Origin: Lewinellaceae bacterium | Lineage (GTDB): Bacteria; Bacteroidota; Bacteroidia; Chitinophagales; Saprospiraceae | DNA length: 64,000 bases | Direction: 5' to 3' | Assembly: GCA_016711435.1 (NCBI GenBank) | Contig: JADJSY010000004.1 | Location: forward strand, 1-64,000 | Part shown: in pieces, positions 27,533-36,106 of the stretch | Numbering within the stretch: position 1 is the stretch's first letter | Layout: each line of letters starts with the position of its first letter | Notes under the pieces: model-generated | What the model was told of the DNA's origin: nothing | The model's input: only the letters and a program-made list of their open reading frames with translations | The model's database searches: none | Position numbers and translations under genes: made by a program

Positions 27533-29869
27533 CTTCAGCGTTTGTTCGAACAACTTGAAAATCCGCTTGTACTCGTCCATCCACGAAGTCGGCTCCACGA
27601 AGCCGTGGTCTTCCATCGGATAGGCAGCCAATTCCCAGTTTTCTTTTTTGAGTTCAATGAGCCGTTGACTCAGCCGCACGACGTCCTGGAAATGCACATT
27701 GACATCCACCATGCCGTGGCAAATCAGCAGATGCCCTTTCAGGCCTTCTGCGTGGTAAATGGGCGAGCTACGCCGGTATGCGATCGAGTCGGTCTGAGGT
27801 TCGTTCAGAATATTCGCCGTATATCCGTGGTTGTAAGCCGCCCAATCGGTGACAGGCCGCAAGGCAGCGCCCGATTGAAAGACATCCGGCGTGGTGAACA
27901 TGGCCATCAGCGTGATAAAACCGCCATAGGATCCGCCGTACAAGCCTATTCGTTTGGGATCGACACCCTGGTTTTGTACCAACCACTTCGCCCCGTCCAC
28001 ATGATCGTCTAAGTCTTTGCCGCCCATGAACCGGTAAATGCCCGTACGCCAGTCGCGCCCATAACCCGCCGATCCGCGGTAATCCATATCGAGCACCGTG
28101 TAACCATTGTCTACCAGGAAGTTATGAAACATATATTCCCTGAAATAAGAACTCCACCAGCGGTGCGCATTTTGTAAATACCCGGCGCCGTGTACAAAAA
28201 CGACTGCCGGTTTTTTGCCGTTTTTTCCTTTTCCTTCGTATAAACGGGCATACACTTCCGCACCGTCGCGTGCCTTTATAGTGACAATTTTGGGTTCGCG
28301 CCAGGCGTAGGACTGGAACTGTTTGCTCAGTGAATGGGTGATTTGTTCAGGTTTTGCCAAAGGATCATTGTCCTTCACAAATAGCTCCCAGGGTCGGGTG
28401 GCAGTAGAATACAGATAAGCCAATTTCTTTTCATCCGGAGAAAGTACAGCCTGATAAGCGCCACTTTTTTGGGTCAGCCGGACGCGTTCTCCACCTTGCA
28501 CAGACATACGGTAATAGTGTTGTTCTCCGGGATGCACTTCATTGGTGGTAAGGTAAAAAAACTGTTTATCCCCGGAAAGCCGCACATTTTGTACCTCAAA
28601 ACTACCTTTTGTCAGTTGCGTTTTTCGGCCTGTTGCAAGGTCAATGGTGTACAAATGCGCGTATCCGTCCGCTTCCGACTGATAATAAAACGTTTGGTCG
28701 TCTCCCAGAAACCCCATCGTGTTGAATGCAAAATTTACCCAGGCCTCATCGCGGAGGCGGTCCAGCGTTTTAAAAGTGGCGGTAGCCGGATCCAATTGTA
28801 GAATCCAGCGGTCTTTATTGTCCGAGCTGCGTGCAGTCAGTACGCCATATCGTCCGTTGCCGGACCAGATCAGGTTGCCGAAGTTGAGTTTGCGCGATTC
28901 CTTTTTCTTTGTTTTTGTGCTGTCAACAGTTGTCTGGTAATCTTTCAGGTAGGCCGGCTGCTCCGCAATGCCTTCCAGTTGCGACACATTTACCTGGATC
29001 GCCGTGTCGCGTTGCAGATCGTACACCCAGTATTCCTGATTCGGCTGTACGCTGCCAACCTTGGTGCGCGCCGGAATATCTTCAGTGAAGCCGGATTCGG
29101 TCACGTAACTCGGTACAATCGTTCTTTTTTCATTTTTGGGGGATACATTCAGGCGGTACGTGACAAATTGGCCATCCGGGCTGAGTTGAATATCGTCGAT
29201 GCGTTTTTCGTCGAGGTATATTTCCTTCGGGCGTTTGGGCTGTTCCGTTTTAGCGTTTTTATCGGCTTCCTTTTTTTTATCAGCCCGTTCTTTCAGCACA
29301 TCGAACATGGCCAACTGGTCTTTTTTCAACCACTTTTCCTGTTCATTTGCTTTGGGTTCCGGTTTGGCGCTGCCCGGCTGGAAGTTTGTCCACTGCGTCA
29401 GCATCCCACTGAAAAGATGCAAACTATAAAGATTGTTACTTCTGGTAAACAAGATTTGCGTTTCGTCTGCACTGAAGGATGCGTTGCTTTCAGATTCCAC
29501 GGTATTGGTCAGGGTGCGCACCTGCATCGTGTTGCAATCCAGCAGGAAAAGGTCGCCGTTTTTGGTATACAGTTTCCGGTTCCGAAGTCGGTTATACACG
29601 CCAAAGTTGGAAGGCAGGGCGCGCCGCTGTTCCGGCGAAAGTTGGTAGGCTTTGCCATCGGTAATATTTACGGCGTACAGCGAATCGGCAGTTTTACGCT
29701 CCGGATTCCAGTTGAAATAAATCGTTTTGCTGTCTTCCGACCAATAAGGGCTGGAGGGAAGCGCCCCAACGGACACTTTGGGGTCGTCCATGATTTTTTC
29801 AATGGTCAGTTGGGCCTGCAAGTGAAACAGGAATGGGATTAAAAGGGCGGTAAATATGATTTTTTTCAT
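27530..29869 (-). CDS. Secreted S9 family prolyl oligopeptidase (DPP IV-like)
   Basis: This 779-residue protein has a signal peptide (MKKIIFTALLIPFLFHLQAQ). A seven-bladed beta-propeller half carries repeated TRSNNLYSLHLFSG-type strands and an unusual lysine-rich insert (KKKEADKNAKTEQPKRPKE, near residue 205). The C-terminal alpha/beta-hydrolase domain has the catalytic Ser at about 647 (LYGGSYGGFITLM), Asp at about 722 (CHGMVDVNVHFQD) and His755 (MEDHGFVEP). It trims dipeptides or short peptides in the periplasm or at the surface. It lies between two FG-GAP lipoprotein genes, consistent with a peptide-uptake locus served by SusC/SusD. Confidence 0.94.
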   Translation of the reverse strand: MKKIIFTALLIPFLFHLQAQLTIEKIMDDPKVSVGALPSSPYWSEDSKTIYFNWNPERKTADSLYAVNITDGKAYQLSPEQRRALPSNFGVYNRLRNRKLYTKNGDLFLLDCNTMQVRTLTNTVESESNASFSADETQILFTRSNNLYSLHLFSGMLTQWTNFQPGSAKPEPKANEQEKWLKKDQLAMFDVLKERADKKKEADKNAKTEQPKRPKEIYLDEKRIDDIQLSPDGQFVTYRLNVSPKNEKRTIVPSYVTESGFTEDIPARTKVGSVQPNQEYWVYDLQRDTAIQVNVSQLEGIAEQPAYLKDYQTTVDSTKTKKKESRKLNFGNLIWSGNGRYGVLTARSSDNKDRWILQLDPATATFKTLDRLRDEAWVNFAFNTMGFLGDDQTFYYQSEADGYAHLYTIDLATGRKTQLTKGSFEVQNVRLSGDKQFFYLTTNEVHPGEQHYYRMSVQGGERVRLTQKSGAYQAVLSPDEKKLAYLYSTATRPWELFVKDNDPLAKPEQITHSLSKQFQSYAWREPKIVTIKARDGAEVYARLYEGKGKNGKKPAVVFVHGAGYLQNAHRWWSSYFREYMFHNFLVDNGYTVLDMDYRGSAGYGRDWRTGIYRFMGGKDLDDHVDGAKWLVQNQGVDPKRIGLYGGSYGGFITLMAMFTTPDVFQSGAALRPVTDWAAYNHGYTANILNEPQTDSIAYRRSSPIYHAEGLKGHLLICHGMVDVNVHFQDVVRLSQRLIELKKENWELAAYPMEDHGFVEPTSWMDEYKRIFKLFEQTLK

Positions 29870-30239
29870 GCGTAAGTAGTTATTGGTTATCGGTTATTAG
29901 TTATTAGTGGTGAAGTGGGCCATCTGTAGAAAAGTCAGGCATTCCTTATTGTGGCCTGGCATTTGTACAGACATGTTGATGATGATTAAAGATCGTCTCG
30001 TTTCCGTAAAATTTTCAGGGATGAGGGATGAGGAATGACCGAGCGTGATGTCCGACATAACGCTCGGTCATTCCTCATCCCTCATTCCTCATCCCTGAAA
30101 ATAATCCCGCAAGTGTACGAAAATATCATAATGCGCCCCTGCAAATGCACAAAACATTGGCTGCCGGAAAACAGAAACATCTATCTTTGCTTGTATGATG
30201 AAGGATAATAACATGCCCGTTTTTTACGGTAATACAAAA
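29870..30239. repeat. Intergenic region with TTATCGG words and a GGATGAGG palindrome
   Basis: This 370-nt gap between divergent genes contains TTATTGGTTATCGGTTATTAG words (29880-29915). It also holds a long palindrome, 30012-30045 with 30061-30101, made of GGGATGAGG words. The inner stem GACCGAGCG/CGCTCGGTC and loop TGATGTCCGACATAA share their core with the element at 13803-13990. The promoters of both flanking genes must lie in the remaining sequence. TATCTTTGC at about 30181 fits the TAnnTTTG box for the plus-strand gene. Confidence 0.7.
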
Positions 30240-33200
30240 ATGCTTGCTTCGACAAAAACGCTACACTACCGCCTGTTTGCTGTTCTGTTCTCTGGCGTTG
30301 ATGTGCTGTCAGGGAAATGAAAAAAAAGCCGGCATTATTCAACTCCTTGCGAAAAGAAACCACCGGCCTCAATTTTGAAAATGAACTCCGCCAAACCGCC
30401 GAGTTCAATGTATTCAATTACATGTACTTCTTCAACGGCGGTGGCGTGGGCGCGGGCGATTTCAACAACGACGGACGAACTGACCTGTATTTTACCAGCA
30501 ATATGGGCCCGAATAAAATGTTCCTGAATGAGGGCAATCTAACATTCAAAGACATCACCGAACAAGCAGGTGTAGCGGGAATGGACGGCTGGACATCCGG
30601 GGTGAGCGTTGCGGATGTCAACAACGACGGACTGCTCGATTTGTATGTGGGTCAGATCGGCGAATACCAGAGCATCAAAGGGCGCAATCAACTTTTTATC
30701 TGTAAAGGCATCGAAAACGGCGTACCCCGGTACGAAGACGAGGCCATTTATTACGGACTGGATTTGAAAGGGTTTTCTACGCAGGCAGTTTTTTTCGACT
30801 ACGACCTGGACGGTGACCTCGATATGTTCCAACTCAACCATTCTTTGCATCAAAATGGCACTTTCGGCCCCAAAAAAGCATTTGAAGGTAAAATACATCC
30901 CCTGTCAGGCGATAAATTATTGCGCAATGACAAAGGCAAATTTGTCGATGTGACAGCCCAGGCAGGTATTATCAGCACCGTGATCGGTTACGGACTGGGC
31001 ATTGTAACCGGCGATGTCAACAACGATGGTTACCCGGACATATACATCGGCAACGACTTCCACGAAAACGATTACCTGTACCTCAACCAGGGCGACGGCA
31101 CTTTTAAAGAAGCCATAACCGAAGCCATGATGCACACCAGCCAGTTTTCCATGGGCGTCGATATGGCCGACATCAACAATGACGGCTGGAGCGACATCAT
31201 TTCGCTGGATATGCTGCCGGAAGACCCGTTTATCCTGAAAAGTTCGCTGGGTGAAGACAATTACGGCCTGTACCAATACAAACTGGGGCACGGCTATCAC
31301 AACCAATACACCCGCAACAACCTGCAACTCAATAACGGCGACGGGACTTTTAGCGAAATCGGCCTGTTTGCCGGCATTGCCGCCACGGACTGGTCGTGGT
31401 CGCCCTTATGGATAGATTTTGACAGCGACGGATACAAAGACCTGTTTGTCAGCAATGGTATTCCGCGCCGCATGAACGACATCGACTTTGTAAAATTCCA
31501 GGAAGACAGGGGCTTGCAACTCAAGGAAAATTCTACCCGAAGCGTGGAGGAAAAAGAACTGGAAGTGGTGGAGAAAATGCCGCAGGTCAAATTACCCAAC
31601 AAACTTTTTCGCAACGGCGGCAGCCTGCATTTCGACGATTTGACAGATCAAATCGGGTCTTCTGCCACCTCCTTTTCCAATGGCGCGGTGTATGCGGATT
31701 TTGACAACGACGGCGATCTGGACATGGTGGTAAATAACCTGGAAGACGAGCCTTTTATTTACAAAAACCTGCTCCGGGAAAACAATCCTGCTACTGCATC
31801 TTTTCTTTCTTTTAAGTTCAAAGGTCAGCCGGAAAACATCCACGGTATTGGGGCTAAAATATTGATTTTCAAGAAAAACGGAAGTTTGCAAACCGAAGAA
31901 TTTTACCCGGTTCGGGGTTATCAGTCGAGTTCCCACACCCCGCTTTTTGTGGGCGTCGGAGATGCCGCAGGTATTGATTCTGTCTTATGTATCTGGCCGG
32001 ACCGGAGTTGCCAACGGGTTTCAAATCTTCCATTCAACACAACCCAAACCCTTACATGGCAGGCTGATCTTCCTTTGGCTGATTTTGCAAAAATATACCC
32101 CCGGAAAGCGGCGAAATTCGCCTTTTCGGACGAAACAGCCGGCTCCGGTTTGACTTTTCAGCACGAAGAAAACCCGTTTATCGAATTCAACCGCGAAACC
32201 CTGATCCCCAATATGGTTTCGACGGAAGGCCCGGCGCTGGCGGTTGGCGATGTGAACGGCGACGGACTGGAAGATGTATTCTTCGGCTCTTCCAAAAGGG
32301 AGCGCAGCGCCCTGTACCTGCAAACACCTAATGGCCATTTCACGCTTCAAACACCCGCCGCCATTATTCAGGATAGTATTTTTGAAGATGTGGATGCTGT
32401 TTTCGCCGACCTGGAAAACGACGGCGACCTCGACCTGATCATCGCAGCCGGCGGCAATGAATTCCGGGGAAAAGATGAACCCATGAAACAACGCGCCTAC
32501 CTGAATGACGGAAAAGGCAACTTCAGCAGAACTGACCCCTTCCCCACCCTTTTGATGACCGCATCCTGTGTTTTGCCCTGCGATTTTAACGGCGACGGCC
32601 TGGTCGACTTCTTTTTCGGGGGCCGGGCTGTTCCCTGGAGTTACGGCATCACGCCCAACTCCTTCCTGATGCAAAACATGGGGAATGGACGGTTTGAAGA
32701 GATGAGCCAAAAAATTGCGCCCGGTTTGACGGACGTCGGATTGGTCAAAAACGGTTCCTGGAGTGATCTGGACGGCGATGGAGACCAGGATTTACTACTT
32801 GCGCTGGAATGGGATGTGCTGACGGTTTTTATTAATAACAACGGAAAACTGGAGAAAAAGCCGCTGGATAGCGGAAAAGGCTGGTGGAATTTTGTGCTGC
32901 CGTACGACTTTGACGGCGATGGCGACGTGGATATTCTGGCGGGGAATACCGGCAAAAACAGCCGGTTCAAACCGACCTTGCAGGAACCTGTGCGGATGTA
33001 CACCTATGATTTTGACGCAAACGGACAAGTCGAACAAATTTTGACTTATTACCTCAAAGGCCGGGAAATACCTTTTGCCAACCATGAAGAGATGATGAAG
33101 GCACTTCCGGTTTTAAAGAAAAAATACCTGCTATCAAAAGATTTTGCCAAGGCCTCTATTGCCGAACTATTTGGCAAGGAAAAGTTGAATAAAGCAGTGT

Positions 33201-33604
33201 TGCGGCAAGCCGATACTTTTGAAAGTATGTATTTTGAAAACACAGGCCCCGGTTTCACGTACACAGCCCACCCTTTGCCCGACGCGCTTCAATTCAGCAC
33301 CCTGAATGCCGCCGCGCTACAAGACCTCGACGGCGACGGTAAAAAAGAGGTTATTCTGGGCGGAAATTTTCATGAATGTAATATCGAAATGGGGCGTTAT
33401 GACGCACTTTACGGGAATGTACTATCCATTGGCGCCCATGGAAAAATGACGGTATCGCCCTTGGGAGACTTGCGCGTTAAAGGCCAGACACGACGTATAG
33501 AAGCCCTGAAAGTCGGAGGAAAACCCTGCCTGGTTTTTGCCAGAAATAATGCTACGGCCGTGGTAATCGGGGCCAAAAACTCCGAAAAAAAGAAACTGAA
33601 CTAG
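30240..33604 (+). CDS. FG-GAP/VCBS-repeat lipoprotein with ASPIC/UnbV domain, copy 2 (frameshifted leader)
   Basis: The main frame starts at 30317, but a lipoprotein leader lies upstream in another frame. LLRQKRYTTACLLFCSLALM then CCQGNEKK is a signal with lipid cysteine, starting near TTG 30244. The frames meet in an A8 run (30320-30327) that should be seven or ten As. The protein has about 1,119 residues with FG-GAP blades (GDFNNDGRTDLYFTSNMGPN; GDVNNDGYPDIYIGNDFHEN) and an ASPIC/UnbV-like segment (VRGYQSSSHTPLFVGVGDAA). It is collinear with copy 1 along its length but clearly diverged, so this is an old duplication. It probably has the same surface role; the ligand is unknown. Confidence 0.86.
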
Positions 33605-33634
33605 TCCATTGAAGGGTTTGTCGCTGGGGTGTAT

Positions 33635-33730
33635 TGACGGGGTGATAAGTCACCCCGTCATTGAGTGCGATACTGCAAGCGGCAATTTGATTTGTGAAAC
33701 CACTTGGTGTCCGTTGTGGTAAAAAAAAAT
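33635..33730. repeat. Hairpin plus half-copy of the 53-kb inverted repeat
   Basis: TGACGGGGTGA-TAAG-TCACCCCGTCA (33635-33660) is a perfect 11-bp stem with a tetraloop, a possible terminator without a U-tract. At 33691-33730 the sequence TTGTGAAACCACTTGGTGTC plus CGTTGTGGTAAAAAAA matches about 38 nt of one arm of the 125-bp inverted repeat at 53270-53394. This shows that the arm word is dispersed. Confidence 0.7.
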
Positions 33731-33827
33731 ACGCTGTGCTTATAAAACAACGACCTGTAACTTTTCTACGAAGCCTTTCGTCTTGTTTTCATATCAGTCT
33801 TTGTTCACTCATTTATACGCCAACGCT

Positions 33828-34598
33828 ATGAAAAAAAGATTCCTCCTGTTGTCGGCCCTGTTGCTGACATCTATGTTTTTGCATGCCCAAACGGAAGCCC
33901 TCAACTCCTTTGTAGAGCAGCACAAAAACGACCCGGCATTTTCCTTTGCATTTATCAGCAAGGAACTCTTTGATGTTACCATAAAGACAGACGTATCGGA
34001 AAAAGACTGGAAAAAAGTAAGGCAGGTTGTCAAAAACATCGGAAGTCTGCGCATCCTGGCGGCAGATAGTATTACAAACGGCGTAGCATTATACAAAGAA
34101 GTTTATGAATTGATTCCCACAGATGAATTCAGCGAACTGCTGTCGGTACGCGACGGTAAAACTTCCGTTCGGATTTGGGTGAAAGACGAAGCGGATGCTG
34201 TGACCGATCTGATCCTGCTCGTAGGCGCTCCCGAAGATTTTGTGCTCATCAGTTTTTCGGGAAATATTGAACTCGGCGATATTGCATCTTTGGCGGCTAT
34301 CCTCGATTCCGACGAAGTGGACGACCTGATTCAAACATCCAAAAAAGCCGAAATTGATTTCAAAGTGAGTCCCAACCCCAGCAATGGCGATTTTAATATC
34401 CGCTATCAGGAAACCGGGGATGCGCCTGCCACGCTGATGCTGATCGATCAAAATGGTCGCCCTGTTTCTACCCTGCATCTTTCCGGCCAGCCGGAAGAAA
34501 AAGTCAGAATGGGTCAATTGCCTGCCGGATTGTATTGGCTGCAATTACAGACGCAAAAAGGGAAGGTGGGTGTAAAACAGGTGCAAATCGTGCAGTAA
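33828..34598 (+). CDS. Secreted DUF4252-like protein with T9SS sorting domain
   Basis: ATG 33828 (MKKRFLLLSALLLTSMFLHA) gives a signal peptide ending HAQ and 256 residues. The middle part (FAFISKELFDVTIKTDVSEK, LRILAADS, VRIWVKDEADAVTDLILLVG) resembles DUF4252, a small beta-rich exported domain. The C-terminal 75 residues (FKVSPNPSNGDFNIRYQETG, ending LYWLQLQTQKGKVGVKQVQI) are a type A T9SS sorting signal. It is thus expected on the surface or released. The function is unknown. Confidence 0.78.
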   Translation: MKKRFLLLSALLLTSMFLHAQTEALNSFVEQHKNDPAFSFAFISKELFDVTIKTDVSEKDWKKVRQVVKNIGSLRILAADSITNGVALYKEVYELIPTDEFSELLSVRDGKTSVRIWVKDEADAVTDLILLVGAPEDFVLISFSGNIELGDIASLAAILDSDEVDDLIQTSKKAEIDFKVSPNPSNGDFNIRYQETGDAPATLMLIDQNGRPVSTLHLSGQPEEKVRMGQLPAGLYWLQLQTQKGKVGVKQVQIVQ

Positions 34599-34848
34599 AT
34601 TAGATTGGTAGCAGTCTGATTTGGGCCGCGTCGGGACAAAAGGCATTTATGCCTTTTATTGTTTGCATTGCGCGCCCTGAATGGCGCTCATCCCGACAGC
34701 CTAAAGGCTGTGCTACCGCCACATGTCCGGGGCGTTTTGGCGCATCCTATCAGGTCGTTCAGGGCAACAAACCATCTTTTCGACCAAAAAAACCTATTTG
34801 TCCACTTTTCTTGCCAACTTTCGTCCCTGAACTAACCCGTACAATTTA
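34599..34848. repeat. Intergenic structured repeat (GTCGGGA...TCCCGAC)
   Basis: The gap contains nested inverted repeats. GTCGGGA (about 34630) pairs with TCCCGAC (about 34692), enclosing AAAAGGCAT-TT-ATGCCTTTT. A third stem AGCCTAAAGGCT follows. This looks like a repetitive intergenic element or structured RNA. No gene is supported here. Confidence 0.5.
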
Positions 34849-34854
34849 TTGGCA

Positions 34855-35976
34855 ATGAAACATCTACTCTGCCTCGCCCTTTTCTGGGCTGCTTCCCTGA
34901 ACATTTTACACGCACAAGCCAACTCCCTTACTTTTCCTGCCAGCGGCGGCAATATACCCAGCGGTATTTACCAGCGCCTCGGCGTCACCGACATCGACAT
35001 ACGCTGGGATGCGCCTGGCGTGAAAGGCCGGGAAGGCAAAATCTGGGGCACCACCGTGGCACACTACGGTTTTCAGAATCTTGGATTCGGCACCGCAAAA
35101 GAATCGCCCTGGAGAGCGGGCGCCAACGAGAACACAACCATCAAATTCAGCACAGACGTCAGCATTGAAGGCAAAAAACTGGCCGCAGGCAAATACGGTT
35201 TTCATATCGCGCTCAATGCAGATTCCTGTACGCTGATTTTTTCAAAAAACAGCAACACCTAAAACAGTTACTTTTACAACCCGGCAGAAGACGTGCTGCG
35301 CGTCACCGTGCGCCAGCAAAAAAACCTGCTTGCCAGCCGCGAATGGTTGGCTTATGTATTTTTAGAGCCGACACCGAATTCCGTGATCGTGGCCCTGGAA
35401 TGGGAGCGCTGGCGTATTCCTTTCAAAGTGGAAGTGGACCTGCCCCGAACGGTGGTAGAAACCGTACGGGCAGAATTGCAGGACAGTCGTGGTTTTTTGT
35501 ATGAAAACTGGGTGGATGCCGCCGAATTCTGTCTCCAGAACAATTACAACCTTGAAGAAGCCCTGACCTGGTCCAATAATGCCATTACACAGTTTTATGG
35601 GGTACAAACATTCCGAACCTTCGCGCTCAAAGCGCAAATTGAAGAAAAACTGGGCAAAACAGCCGATGCGGAAGCATCCATGAAAAAAGCGCTCGAAAAA
35701 GCCGCTGTATTTGAAATCCATCAATATGGACGGCAGCTGATTGCCGACAAACAACCGGCCAAAGCCCTGGAGGCATTTCAACTCAATTACAAGAAAAACG
35801 GGGACGTCTGGCCCGTACATGCCGGTCTGATGCGCGGTTATTCCGCTACCGGCGACCTTAAAAAAGCGGTAGAACACGCCAAAATCGCACTCGGACAAGC
35901 GCCGGATGATCTCAACAAAAAGACACTGGAAGGATTTATCAAAACGTTGTCGGAAGGGAAAGCGATACAACAATGA
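34855..35976 (+). CDS. DUF2911 family exported protein with TPR-like C-terminus (in-frame TAA)
   Basis: ATG 34855 (MKHLLCLALFWAASLNILHA) gives a signal peptide ending in AQA. The DUF2911 domain follows (GVTDIDIRWDAPGVKGREGK, IWGTTVAHYGFQ, FSTDVSIEGKKLAAGKYGFH). After FSKNSNT a TAA (35260-35262) interrupts, and the same frame continues NSYFYNPAEDVLRVTV with two TPR-like repeats. Homologues of this family usually have WGSYFY at that point, so TGGGGC has apparently become TAAAAC. The protein is periplasmic or surface, of unknown activity. The intact remainder argues for a sequence error or very recent loss. Confidence 0.8.
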
Positions 35977-36106
35977 GGTTGATAAAGGTTTATAAGGGTT
36001 GATGAGGTTGATATACATCCACTCGAAAAGTGGGCGATCTTCTTCTTTTTTCGAGTGGATGTATATCAACCTCATCAACCCTTATAAACCTTTATCAACC
36101 TCATTA
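35972..36106. repeat. Stop-to-stop long palindrome, GGTTGATAAAGG word family
   Basis: The arms 35972-36029 and 36049-36105 are about 57 nt and almost perfectly complementary, made of GAGGTTGATAAAGG / TTTATAAGGGTTGATG words and CATCCACTCGAAAA. The left arm contains the TGA stop of the DUF2911 gene, and the right arm ends at the TTA (complement of TAA) stop of the nuclease gene. The palindrome exactly fills the space between the convergent stops. Confidence 0.85.

Noticed and set aside
29375..32710. Long minus- and plus-strand ORFs opposite the FG-GAP and S9 genes
   Set aside because: They are shadows: no initiation context and no family motifs, and the opposite strand shows continuous domain repeats or catalytic residues.
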